From assembly GCA_949825065.1 (NCBI GenBank), contig OX463848.1:41124766-41188765 (forward strand): a stretch of 64,000 nucleotides of DNA. Direction: 5' to 3'. Under the pieces are notes generated by a model. That model saw only the letters and a program-made list of their open reading frames with translations. It did no database searches and was not told the origin of the DNA. Positions 40,975 through 50,814 of the stretch are shown here, piece by piece (the first letter of the stretch is position 1; each line of letters opens with the position of its first letter). Position numbers and translations under genes: made by a program. Source of the DNA: Odontocerum albicorne (taxonomy: Eukaryota > Arthropoda > Insecta > Trichoptera > Odontoceridae).

Positions 40975-42025
40975 ATCCTGGCTTCCAACTCATCTCTTGA
41001 TGATGAACTGAAGGGTCGCATCATGAGTGCGTTAGCGGCTGTTGCTAAATTGAATGATAGAGTGTTCTACAGCAGAAACATCTCCCAGTCTACAAGGATA
41101 TCAGTCTACAAGGCGTTGTCCTCTCCACGCTTATCAATGAGTCTTTAGGGAATGCCCCTTAAAGGTATATGATGATTATGATTGTTGATAAATAATAAAA
41201 CACGTTAGATCGCAATGCGGAAAGAGAGTGAATAGTTTATTTTCATAGTAACGTAGGTACTTATAACATTTTAGAATGGGCGCGGGAGTGCGCTCGCGAT
41301 ATGCTTCTATCTCGCTTCTGTGAATGCAAAAATGGTCAATTGTAGTATGTAGGTAACAATCTATTTACGGAACCGGCGAGACAGCGTGGTGCGTTCTCTC
41401 TCTAGTATGTAGTGCGGTCCGCTCGCTACGGGATGACTGGCCGGCGGGTGATCTTTGGACTTGAATGGCCGCCGTATGAACTTTGGACTGTTTATTTAAA
41501 TTTGTCGAGGAATGCGAATCTCATCGGTCATTGATCGTATGTATGCGACAATATTCAGCGGCGACCGTGGATCCCTACAAGTCTGAGACTTGGGTTCCTT
41601 ATAGAAGGCACATTCAAAGCCTTGAAATGTTCCACCAGCGTTTCCTTCGCCGAATCCTTCGGATCCACTGGAGTGATCATGTCACAAATGTCTCGGTCCT
41701 GCAATGCTCCAACTGTAAACCTATAGAAGAAATGGTAGTAAAGGCGAAATTGCGGTGGACCGGGCATGTGATACGGATAGGCAATCACAGACTTCCAAAA
41801 CGCGTCTTGTACGGGGAAGTGATGGGCAAGCGAAGAGTTGGTGGGCAGAGTAAGCGCTATAAGGACAGTCTGCGAGAGTCGCTTACTTTGTGGAGGTAGC
41901 CTGAGGACTGGGAGCGGGTTGCTCAGGACCGTGATGGGTGGAGAGCCGTATATTCTCGGGCTGATGACGTCTCAGCGTCTAGACGTGTGAGAAATAGTCA
42001 GCTCGCTGCGAAAACAGCAGCATGA
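40975..42025 (+). pseudogene. Non-LTR retrotransposon (family B) ORF2 C-terminus, split by a solo LTR
   Basis: The left part (40975-41150) encodes LGSILASNSSLDDELKGRIM, SALAAVAKLNDRVFYSRN and ISVYKALSSPRLSM. The right part (41567-42025) resumes with SETWVPYRRHIQSLEMFHQR then FLRRILRIHWSDHVTNVSVL, KAKLRWTGHVIRIGNHRLPK and RVLYGEVMGKRRVGGQSKRY. After a stop at 41897 the same frame continues PEDWERVAQDRDGWRAVYSR to a TGA at 42023. The order matches the region after the RT palm of this family. Between the halves sits a family L LTR. The catalytic palm is missing. Confidence 0.8.
41183..41566 (+). mobile_element. Solo-LTR-like repeat, family L, copy 3
   Basis: Starts TGTTGATAAATAATAAAACA, contains GTAACGTAGGTACTTATAAC, GGCGAGACAGCGTGGTGCGT and AAATTTGTCGAGGAATGCGA, and ends near GCGGCGACCG, at the junction where family B coding resumes. 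No clear target duplication. Confidence 0.6.
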
Positions 42026-42378
42026 CTGGGAGAAAACAGCAGCAGATATATTGTAGTTAAATGCCGTAGTATTGTTGCTTATAATCTGGTACCCGATGAA
42101 GAAAAAAATCGAATACAAGCAGCAAATACTGAAATTCCTTGCCCTATAGGCAACAGAATGTCACAAATAAACTAACTTAGTCGGTAGCACCAACGTCAAG
42201 TACCTTGATACCACTTTGTATTGCTCCTTTTATTACACCCATGGGTAATGAGCAAGGCAAAATAATTTATTGCCATGCAACACCTTTTTTTTGTTTTAGT
42301 ATAATTATGGCTTGATTCCCGATGGTACCCTAAAAAAAGGTCCTATAATTTATCTGCTAATAATACTCACGCGCCGAG

Positions 42379-42435
42379 CAACACTGATACTTGTGGAAAT
42401 ATACAAGTGATATCTCTCCACAAGCATCAGTGTTG
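42379..42435. other. 57-nt hairpin
   Basis: CAACACTGATACTTGTGG (42379-42396) and CCACAAGCATCAGTGTTG (42418-42435) pair with one mismatch around a 21-nt loop. Source unknown. Confidence 0.6.
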
Positions 42436-42599
42436 ACAACACATGAAATGAGGAAACGCAACTTTAATGCCTACTCTAGAGGTTCACAACCCAAAATCTC
42501 GGTTATTGGGGCCAAAGATAATATTGTGTACCGACCACGCTCTTTAAAATGTCCGAGACACTATTTTTTGTATGTAAAAGGGTACCATATGAACAATAA

Positions 42600-43250
42600 A
42601 AAAAACGAATTGCCATTTGGCAATTTCCTCTAAATAACCGAACATAATTTAATTTAAGTCTTAAGTGAAAACCAGCTTGGAACTTTTCAATAAAATTGAG
42701 TACAGAAATCGGACGCTGCGAATCCTAGGTCGAAAACAGGTGTTTTATCAATTTGTTCATGAGGATGTCGTCCATATTAATATTTTTGTTTAAATACAAC
42801 TTAAAATTTATGATAAGCCCAAGATAATGCTATTTCTTAACATCGGTTAGTTCTAAAGCGTATCGAGAAATTAAGGAAGATAAAAATTAATCACAAGGAA
42901 ATATGACCTTCCAGCCCAGGGGTTTCACCCCTGTTGAAACCCTTTCAAAAAATTAAAAAATGTTTTCTGTGTGATTTTCACTTAAGGTTTGTTAAATATA
43001 TTTTTGATTGGAAGGAGGGGTTTACCATATAAGGTCCCCGTCAGGTTTTTAATTAGGCTTTCGTTGCATACTGAACCACCTGCTGGACTAATGCAGCAAT
43101 CTCTTCCAATTTACTAGAAATACGTTAAAGAGGTCTTATGTAAAAACAAGATTGCAATCCTTTTTATCAAAATCTAGTTTCCAACGAGAATCAAATCTGC
43201 GACTATGGGCTGAAATATAAACTTCTTACCAACTGGTCCACGGAGGTACA
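42600..43250. mobile_element. Three diverged tRNA-derived SINEs
   Basis: 42600-42770 (minus; GTCTTAAGTGAAAACCAGCT, TGCCATTTGGCAATTTCC), 42905-43075 (plus; GATTTTCACTTAAGGTTTGT, TTTGATTGGAAGGAGGGG) and 43085-43250 (minus; TTTCCAACGAGAATCAAATC, CTTCTTACCAACTGGTCCAC). Each keeps the order head, body, TTGCCA-type 3' end. Confidence 0.55.
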
Positions 43251-43339
43251 ACGAAAGTGTAATACAATAAAAAAAAATGGCTTTCATAATTTATTTGTAT
43301 CGGCTGTAAAGGTTTCAAAGTCAATTAGCTAATTCTTTT

Positions 43340-43445
43340 CAGGACAAATGATGGTGATTCTGCCTAAAAATGCCACCAATGTATGCTGAGTGATACACGC
43401 ACAGTTGAAAGCATAACGTGTCAGCAAACAGTACTTAAGAGAGGA
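43340..43445 (-). mobile_element. Possible decayed P2 Penelope-like terminus
   Basis: AGCTAATTCTTTTCAGGACA, GGTGATTCTGCCTAAAAATG and TGATACACGCACAG are collinear with, but much diverged from, the inverted P2 termini at 20078-20205. Confidence 0.3.
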
Positions 43446-43719
43446 TTTTTTTACTAGTCGTGGAGAGACCCATATTAGTGTGGCAAGGAAAAATCTAATA
43501 GCTGAAAATAATTATGATAATTTTACAATACAAATATAACTAAAAAGTCCAATATTTGATGAAATACAGCTTCAATATTTCACTCAATCATTTTCATGTT
43601 CGGACAATCAATCATTCATTATTTTTGTCACATATTTCCCGTAGCAGGCAACAAAAATTCCAGTGTCCAATCAGGTCTTATTCTGAGCATTTAGTAAATA
43701 CATACATACACCATAACAC

Positions 43720-44680
43720 TGTTTCTCTATCGGAGTAGGCAAAAAGGACAAAAATATCGACTTCCTTATCAGGGCACACATATTTTGCCTCGTCTACAAC
43801 CATATATTCATTGGTCTTCCTCGACCTGCCTTCTTCTCACATTTGCATTTTTCTTCTCACTGTCATGTCAGGTCCCCCCAACGTTGAATATCACTTGAGA
43901 GTAGACATATTTGTCCCCGGCAGCCCGAAAAAGATCTCCAACACCCCTTAAGCCAGTCCAATCACGTTTATTGCGGAGCCAGGAGATTGGCTTCCTGACA
44001 ACACCTCTTCGGCCTTCTATTTTGCCTTGGATGATCAGGTGCAGTATTTTGTACTTCACTCCTCTAAGTACATGACCCAAGTAGGACACCTTTCGGATTT
44101 TAATATTAGTCAGCAGCTCTCTATCAACTGTGGTTCTTTGAAAAACCCTTGTGTTGCTGACCATATCCGTCCAGGGTAGGGTATCCGTAGCATTTTCCGG
44201 TGCATACACATTTCGAATGCTTCCAGTCGGTTCATACTACTATCTTTGAGGGTCCATGATTCCACTCCATGCAATAACTTTGACCAAACGTAGCATTTGA
44301 CTAACCGTTGTCGAAGTTTCAAGTTTAGATTATCATCGCAGAATACGCTTCTCATTTTATTAAAAGCCGCACGAGATGATTCAATTCTGCACTTAACTTC
44401 GGTTTCTGGGTCGAGATCTTCCACTAAGATACACATTTGCATAAGTCTTCAGTTTTTTTTCCATTTATTCGTTTTACATACATACACCATACTATAGAGT
44501 TTTTCTTCATTTTAATTAATACATCAGCCTAAAGTTCACGTTATCCCTAAAAACCTCATACAGTTTTTTTTTAACACATGATATATTTTTCTCAGCAATA
44601 ATTTAGCTTTTTTTTGTCATTTTCCACGTTCACATTTCACTCTGATATCTCAAAGCTGGTACTAAAATACAGACTATCAT
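43720..44680 (-). mobile_element. Family A retrotransposon fragment split by an RTE insertion
   Basis: The left part (43725-43860) is the antisense 3' end (TTTCTCTATCGGAGTAGGCA, TTGGTCTTCCTCGACCTGCC). The right part (44460-44680) resumes with CCATTTATTCGTTTTACATA, TAATACATCAGCCTAAAGTT and CCACGTTCACATTTCACTCT. The two are collinear, with the RTE fragment 43862-44445 between. Confidence 0.6.
43862..44445 (-). pseudogene. RTE-type retrotransposon ORF2, C-terminal fragment
   Basis: Minus strand. Frame 44442-44110 encodes AAFNKMRSVFCDDNLNLKLR, LVKCYVWSKLLHGVESWTLK and MNRLEAFEMCMHRKMLRIPY. A frameshift near 44190 moves to the frame ending 43868: WTDMVSNTRVFQRTTVDREL, IRKVSYLGHVLRGVKYKILH, GKIEGRRGVVRKPISWLRNK, then SQVIFNVGGT. 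Same family as 24998-25516 and more complete. The C-terminal end coincides with the 3' end of the element, but the RT palm is missing. One frameshift and several substitutions make it non-functional. Confidence 0.8.
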
Positions 44681-44699
44681 CTTAGAATCCATAATCTGA

Positions 44700-45085
44700 A
44701 TGAGGCTTTCGCGGTTCGGCTTATCAGTTTTATAAGGTCTTTCGGAGTTGTTTTGAAGCTTTCGCGGTTCTTGGTGTTAGATGTATAAGATATTTTGGAG
44801 TATTGCACTACGTGGTTTGGCTTAGGATGTCGTCAAAGTTGATAACAAATAAGACCTGAAAATGAAAACTGCAATGTTTTCGAAACATCAGCATCATAAG
44901 CTAAACCACGCGGTAGAACACGAAGACACATATCTGGTCTCTTATTTCCAGGGATTGTTTGTAATCGATTTTGTCATAAGTTTTAAGGCGATGTTGATTA
45001 CGAATAATCCCTGAAAATTATAACTGAAACGTTTTTTTAAATATCGGCGTCATCAGTCAAATCACGTGGTATAACGCTTTAAAAA
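44700..45085. repeat. Unidentified repeat with dyad symmetry
   Basis: CTTTCGCGGTTCGGC and CTTTCGCGGTTCTTGG are repeated 55 bp apart. CGTGGTTTGGCTTAGGATG near 44814 pairs with CATCATAAGCTAAACCACG near 44894. ATAAGACCTGAAAATGAAAACTG and AATAATCCCTGAAAATTATAACTG are direct repeats. It may be a Penelope-like terminal region, but no protein supports this. Confidence 0.4.
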
Positions 45086-45744
45086 AACCTAATATAACTG
45101 TATAATATAGTCTTTCTAATTCTGAAAAGTTTTTATTTAAAGGTAAACGTTTATGTTTTTGTTACCCATTGTTAGTTTTGTTGGAACATTGTATATCTCA
45201 GTATGTTGGAAAGACTTATAGTTAAATTTTATATACAATAGATGTATAAAAAGTTGAAATTGGTGGACAAGTGAGTTTCCAAGTAAATAGAAATAGTAAG
45301 TTATTGTATATAATCCCGACGTGGCCCACAGTAACGGGAAAACTTTATAATTGCCAATTCTACGAGCTTAACAGGTGTTAGCTTATTTATTCCGCTTATC
45401 CGAGTGTATAATGTGTAAATTTTGAAAATTATATTGGCTGGTACAACTGTTTTATGTTTGAAATCATTATTAGAAATTTCTAATTCATAATATTTTACGT
45501 ACAATGAAAAAAAAGTTATTCAAAGCGAAATGTTGTTACCTACAAACAACGTACACACCGTTTCTCTGTTGTGGTAGACAGATAAGAAAGAATACCTTTT
45601 TTTCATAATACTGTAATTTGTAGGTTAAGTAATCTATGGAAATTTTCAGAGATAGATTTTGACAAGACATAAACAAAAATTTAGGAAAAAAAAAACAATT
45701 TCACATATTCAAATTAGAAAATAAACAGATAGAAAATAAGAATG

Positions 45745-46370
45745 GCCTTGTAATTTATTTTTAACAAACACTGTTTATTCCACTTTTTTATGACGGTATA
45801 ACCCTCACAGTTTCAAGGCTTTCACCTCATCTTCAGGGGAGCGCAAACAAGACTAAATGCTGTTCGGACTGGCACCGATATAGACACTTCAACTGTTGGA
45901 GGCGGGAGGGGTGAGGGGAAGGCTAGGTATAATTTCGGCCAAGAGCGGGGAGGTTTTGGGGAAATAACTATTCAACAGATGCTCTGATCGGTATACTGAC
46001 CTAGAAATTTCTAGGGCCTCTAATCTGTCCAATCTATTTCCGTTGCCGCTAATATGTAAGAATTTAGCATCATCGATAGAAAAAGTATGATTCTCACGGT
46101 GACAATGATTAGCCATTTCAGAATAAATTAGAGGATTTGTTAAGGCGGATTTGTGTTCACGAAATCTCTTTTCAAAAGATCTTCCTGTCTTTCTTATATA
46201 GAAATTATCACAGTCGGCACATAAAAGTTTATACACACCACTGTTGCTAAGTATTCCATTTTTGCCTTTCCCATTAAATAAGAGTTTCCGGAGATTAAAG
46301 TTAGTGTAAAAAGCTGGCTTTATGTGACTTGGAATATTTTTGGTTATTTCATTTGATATATTTTTTATAT
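45745..46370 (-). mobile_element. Penelope-like element (family P1), minus copy
   Basis: Carries the GIY-YIG coding segment on the minus strand and the P1 3' tail at 45745-45850 (on plus: CACTGTTTATTCCACTTTTT, GTTTCAAGGCTTTCACCTCA, TCTTCAGGGGAGCGCAAAC). At 46371 it meets a plus-oriented copy of the same tail, so two element ends point away from each other. 5' truncated: no RT. Confidence 0.75.
45889..46340 (-). pseudogene. GIY-YIG endonuclease domain of a Penelope-like element, copy 2
   Basis: The frame is open upstream of the first Met (46236) to about 46350: NIPSHIKPAFYTNFNLRKLL then FNGKGKNGILSNSGVYKLLC. The domain follows: CADCDNFYIRKTGRSFEKRF with REHKSALTNP, then SEMANHCHRENHTFSIDDAK. 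Compared with the first copy, the YIG glycine is Arg (FYIR), which should damage the fold. The frame stops after PPASNS, earlier than the copy at 27169, because of a C-terminal change. The arrangement (linker, CADC cysteines, GIY-YIG) is that of the PLE C-terminus. Confidence 0.8.
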
Positions 46371-46502
46371 GAAGATGAGGTGAAAGCCTTGAAACCGGTA
46401 GGGTTATACCGTCATAAAAAAGGGGAATAAACAGTGTTTGTTAAAAATAAATTACACTCTCTTTAAACCTCCACAACGTTAATGCCTTAACTATAAACAA
46501 CA
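46371..46502 (+). mobile_element. Penelope-like tail (family P1), plus orientation
   Basis: GAAGATGAGGTGAAAGCCTT, GAAACCGGTAGGGTTATACC, GGGAATAAACAGTGTTTGTT, AAACCTCCACAACG, TTAATGCCTTAACTATAAAC. It lies back-to-back with the minus element at 45745-46370. Confidence 0.75.
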
Positions 46503-46504
46503 TA

Positions 46505-46690
46505 AGAATGGCCTTATTGGTAATGCATATGTCTTCTTACCTGGGCGTAATGGGTTCGATTCCCGATGGAACCTAAACTATTTTAAAAAGATTCAAGACT
46601 GCTTTTCACCCAAAGCCTCTTTAACATACTCCGGGTAGGTTGGAAAAGCTTGTCACAAGACAATATACTCGCAATGCAGTACTTACTTTT
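46505..46690 (+). mobile_element. tRNA-derived SINE
   Basis: AATGGCCTTATTGGTAATGC (box A-like), GGGTTCGATTCCCGATGG (box B), CTTTTCACCCAAAGCCTCTT, GGTTGGAAAAGCTTGTCACA. Inserted at the end of a PLE tail. Confidence 0.65.
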
Positions 46691-46780
46691 TATAACAAAA
46701 GTGAAAGATAACCTATACATTGTCATCAAGAATGATCATGCAGATGAAATATATCTCCATGTGTATTGGTTTATTCTGTT

Positions 46781-47085
46781 TATTTCCCTTCAATATAATC
46801 ACACATTTTTAAGTTGTTTTCCTTCAATATAAGCACACATTCTTGACAGATCAAAACCAAAGTTTGTATGGCAGGGAGATTTACATAGTTCAATAGACAA
46901 CTTTATGTAGTGTCGTTTTGAGAGCAAATTAAGTTATTTCCCTTCAATATAAGCACACATTCTTAAGTTGTTTCCCTTCAATATAAGAACACATTCTTGA
47001 CAGATCAAACCCAAAGTTTATATGGCAGGGAGATTTACATAGTTCAATAGACAACTTTATGTAGTGTCGTTTTGAGAGCAAATTT
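46781..47085. repeat. Direct duplication, ~120-bp unit plus partial units
   Basis: 46811-46930 and 46965-47084 are nearly identical (CCTTCAATATAAG-ACACATTC, TTGACAGATCAAA, GGCAGGGAGATTTACATAGT, GTAGTGTCGTTTTGAGAGCA). Partial copies of the first 35 bp lie before and between. Confidence 0.8.
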
Positions 47086-47224
47086 TCCTCAAACTTCGAA
47101 CTTAAAATTACTAAACAAATCAAGTTTGGCAGCTATAGCAGCGCCCGAGCGAATCGTGTAATACACTTTATAGTTGATTCAAAAAAATCCACTTGTCAAT
47201 AATCCCACAAGGTTGTACTGTATA

Positions 47225-47395
47225 CAAACAAATATTGTACAGTACAACCTAGTGTCAATCAACCACATTTTTTCAATCAACCATAAAGTGTAAGCCTGAA
47301 AACTGAAAAAAACTTTTTTAAAATGGGGGTTTCAGCGGAAATCGAACCTGCCACCTCCTGGTCTTATCAATTAGGCCACGGAGGTCATCACATCA
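47225..47395 (-). mobile_element. tRNA-derived SINE
   Basis: Minus strand: GTGGCCTAATTGATAAGACC (box A), GCAGGTTCGATTTCCGCTGA (box B), TCAGTTTTCAGGCTTACACT. The 3' end includes GTTGTACTGTAC. Confidence 0.65.
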
Positions 47396-47589
47396 ACGAT
47401 CACGGAGGTCATCACATCACATGACGATCGATAGGTTAAATGTGCTGCAGCCTTCCGTTAGGCAAAGTTTTTTTAAAAGCCTTATATATATGTTACTTTA
47501 TAGAGTTATAAACATTTGTGATACGTTGCATATAGGCTACAGAGAAATATAAATTCAAGTGTAAATCTGTCCAAGAATAAAACAAGTCC

Positions 47590-47685
47590 GGAAATTAACG
47601 AGTCAGGATTCGAATCTGGGGCGCCCGCTTATTCAGTGTGAATGTTAACCGTTGGACCACGGCCGCAGACGAACGGTCGTTGTCT
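47590..47685 (-). mobile_element. tRNA-like SINE head (family 4)
   Basis: Minus strand: GCCGTGGTCCAACGGTTAAC (box A), ATTCACACTGAATAAGCGGG, CAGATTCGAATCCTGACTC (box B). A distinct head type from the common SINE. I judge a SINE more likely than a working tRNA gene. Confidence 0.5.
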
Positions 47686-47814
47686 TCAAAAGTGTAATAC
47701 AATATAATAACTAAGATTTCAAAAATGTTACCGAAGATAGGAAAAAAGGGAAGTAAACGTAGGAAAATAAATGTATTATATTTATGAATACGGAAAAATA
47801 TACCCCATACAAAT

Positions 47815-48130
47815 ATATCATCACGTCATCTCTTTCGGGGTAAGCAGAGAAAACTGATTCCAAACTTGTTCATGAAAGCATACAACTTTCGCCTTTAGCA
47901 CATACATACAACTTGTCATGCACAATCTTATATTATTCATGCATTTCTTATAACTTATTAAAAAAAAGGCCATTTGATCCAGTCACGTTTTCCTCGGTCC
48001 AACTCTTCTACGTACACTTAAAACTTTTTTCTGACTTGTATAGAAGCTTAGTCAATCTTTCATCATTCATTCTCTCCGCATTTCTTATATATCTTAAAGC
48101 CCATTTTTTCATCTTACTTTAAAACATCAA
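47815..48130 (-). mobile_element. Family A2 retrotransposon 3' fragment
   Basis: Antisense: TTTCGGGGTAAGCAGAGAAA, CAACTTTCGCCTTTAGCACA, CTTGTCATGCACAATCTTAT, GATCCAGTCACGTTTTCCTC; parallels 21005-21300. Confidence 0.6.
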
Positions 48131-48264
48131 TTTAATACTGTCTTATTTCATACATTGATACTCTACAAATTTTCTTTTGTGTACACATCTCTACTGCAAT
48201 AATCTTATTTTTATCCCTTTTCTGTCTAGTTCAAGGTTTACTTCCACATGTCAAGATGTTACAC

Positions 48265-48440
48265 AACTTCGTTAAATAAATATGTTATTAATTTTAATGC
48301 GCTGTTTAAAACCACAGTTTTACATGGACAGTAAAGAACATAGTGATGAAGAAAGAGCGTTAAACTGAAAATACTAATGGGATATTTCTGCTGTAATATC
48401 CTTTTCAGAACTCTTGAACTTGCTACCTTTATATGCACAA
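48265..48440 (-). mobile_element. LINE family C-like C-terminal scrap
   Basis: Minus-strand TTCTTTACTGTCCATGTAAA then ACTGTGGTTTTAAAC corresponds to FFTVHAVRLWN in the copy at 22500. Degenerate. Confidence 0.35.
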
Positions 48441-48539
48441 CCTTTTTATGTTTTATCAAAGTATTGCCTTTATTATGTTAATTTCACTCATGACCATATT
48501 TCGAAGGTCGTAATATTGGCCATTAAATAAAAAAATAAA

Positions 48540-48885
48540 TTCTTCCAGTCCTGTGAACAAAGTAAATACCCTAGAGGGCCAGCAGCGAGTAGTGGGAGAC
48601 CCGTGAAGAGCTGCCCTCTCAGCTAACCCCCGAGTATGAATAATTTATTAAGGCACCGCCAAACTTCAGAGGAGGGAAAGGAAAATGGGGAATGGCTTGA
48701 GAGAAATAAAATCCATATTAAGGGTTGCCATTAATATTATATGTATTTATGATCATTTACCATAGACAGTGGCAACTCGACATGGCAGAAATGGAAAATT
48801 TGTACCAGGATAGAACGAAATGGAGATGCTTTATCTCTGCTTATCCTAATAGGGACATGGCGTGATGGTGATGATGATAATACAG
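48540..48885 (+). pseudogene. Probable RTE-type 3' end with GATGATGAT tail
   Basis: 48775-48860 encodes WQLDMAEMENLYQDRTKWRC then FISAYPNRDMA, like the DRxKWRSxISAxxP end of RTE-type elements, and ends GGTGATGATGATAATAC. The upstream G/C-richer block (48560-48700) is probably its 3' coding or UTR region; it has no usable splice pair. Confidence 0.45.
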
Positions 48886-48929
48886 ATGAGAAAACATCTG
48901 AAAGTGAAACCAATATAATTAAAATCTTT

Positions 48930-49045
48930 ACCATCATCTTCGCAGTCACGCCATATCCTTTTTGGGTTAGGTAGAGAGAACAAATCTTCATTTATTCTTA
49001 CCTAGCATAATTTTCGCTTCTCCCATCCAATGAGTTAGTCATGCG
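48930..49045 (-). mobile_element. Family A-like 3' end scrap
   Basis: Antisense AGTCACGCCATATCCTTTTT, GGGTTAGGTAGAGAGAACAA, TCCAATGAGTTAGTCATGCG. Confidence 0.45.
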
Positions 49046-49144
49046 TTAACTAATATATAAAAAAACCAGCCTTCCTTTTAAATTGATTAATTTATGTTCT
49101 TCAAACTTTTTGTATATTTATATTGTATTATACTTTATAAAAAG

Positions 49145-49900
49145 TATAACTTAGTGGGCTTATTGCCATGTGGCAATATCTTCCAGCTAACCAGAAGGAG
49201 ACCTTAAGTTAAAACCAGACAGGATTCCTTTTTGAAAAAATCCGAGTGTCTACGGGAATCGAACCTGCAATATCTGAGTTGAGAGACAAGTGTCTTACCA
49301 ACTAGGGCACGGATATCGTCTGTACTACCCGTACAGATAATGCTTGAATTTTTTTTATCATTCCTACTACTACGTGGCCGAATCATCTGAAAGCTTCATT
49401 CATATTTTGAGCACTGTATCGTATTCTCTATGCTATCGTTAATTTGTTTTTTTTCTAAACATTATATTTTATTAAACTTTCGTTGTATACAGTACAACCT
49501 GGCGAGCTTATTGTCGCGTGGCATTAGCTTCCAATCAATCACAAAGGTTTTCAAGAGATCTTCAGTAAACACTAGACTGGAATCTTTTAAAAAAAAAATT
49601 GGATTCCAACGAAAATTAAATCCGCAATCTCCGGAAAGGGAGACAAGTGTCTTGCCAATTAGGCCATGGAGGTCGTCTAATATTATATAATGCACTACGT
49701 GACTCAGTTGGCAAGACGCTTGTTCTAAACTGGGGGCTGTGAGTTGGATTCCTGCTTGTGCCTGATTTTTTTAAAGGGTCCCAGTCTGGCGTTTACTTAA
49801 GACCTCATTAAAATATTTTTGTTTGTTGGAAGTTATTACCACATGGCAATTAACCCTCCAGGATGTTGCTAAATGCAACAAAAATTTTATACTATACAAA
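49145..49900. mobile_element. Cluster of three tRNA-derived SINEs
   Basis: 49150-49330 (minus; GGGAATCGAACCTGCAATAT, CTTACCAACTAGGGCACGGA), 49485-49680 (minus; GTATACAGTACAACCTGG, TTGCCAATTAGGCCATGGAG) and 49690-49900 (plus; GACTCAGTTGGCAAGACGCT, GAGTTGGATTCCTGC, ACTTAAGACCTCATTAAAAT). Two of the copies retain recognisable A and B boxes; box B is decayed in the middle copy (GATTTAATTTTC). Confidence 0.7.
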
Positions 49901-50259
49901 ACATTATGCACATCGGACAAATTTCCATTTAATATTGGATTAAGGATAGTTATTGATATTTAAAAAAAAGTGGGCATATGACGTTTGTAACCGCCTTATT
50001 TCATACTTTGTAAAATTTGGATACCCTGTTTTGTTAAAATTTTAGTTTTCTTTTTCGAATACGAGTATGTTATGGATCCTATATATGTTATTGTATCAAA
50101 ATTTGCTAATTTGCCTTACATTTAACATAAAATGACCACTCACAATATTTACAAGAGAATAATTAAAAACGTTTGCGATAAAATAAAATGAAGATATTAT
50201 TACGGAAACAGGATATTTGTTTTCCTCTTAGTACCTAACCAAGAAGTGGCATGGCCCAC

Positions 50260-50385
50260 TGTTTATACCCGCAGACTATAAACACGTGTTTAGGCATAAC
50301 GACTACACATACTATAACCACGTGTTTAGACATAACGACTACACAGACTATAACCACGTGTTTAGACATAACGACTTCAAAATAC
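50260..50385. repeat. Tandem repeat, three ~35-bp units
   Basis: CTATAACCACGTGTTTAGAC then ATAACGACTACACA, three copies with small changes. Each unit contains the palindrome CACGTG. Confidence 0.8.
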
Positions 50386-50714
50386 ACTTTGAGTTGGTTG
50401 GCATATGTACAAATCTGAAAACGATTTAATAAAAAAAGACTTATAACATTTTTTTAAGCGTAAATGTGAGTGTTAGTTCGCCTAGTCGTTCGTAGAATTC
50501 ATAGCATCCTTCTTCAGTACCACATTTCAAATTCATTCATTTAATGTCTCTCGCTAGTTCTCAGAGTCCACATCTACACGCCATGTAAATATTCTACCTT
50601 TAACCTAAAACATTGTCGTTGGAAGATATTGCTAGTTAGAAATATTCTCAACATTTTGTTCAAATCCTGAAACACAAAACAATCATACCAATACAATACA
50701 TTAGAGATTAAATA

Positions 50715-50812
50715 TAGCATACGTTATTTATTTCATAAAAATATAGCATATTTATTTCATTAAAATAAAGCATATTTATTTCATTTAAATATAGCATGTT
50801 TATTTTTATTCG
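50715..50812. repeat. Tandem repeat, ~28-bp AT-rich units
   Basis: AAATATAGCATATTTATTTC then ATTAAAAT repeated about four times. Confidence 0.7.
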
Positions 50813-50814
50813 TA

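Noticed and set aside
47590..47685. Functional tRNA gene
   Set aside because: Same reasoning: box motifs without a clean cloverleaf; SINE head preferred.
48540..48720. Additional host exon (G/C-rich block)
   Set aside because: No matching acceptor/donor pair in an open phase; the following sequence encodes an RTE-type C-terminus.
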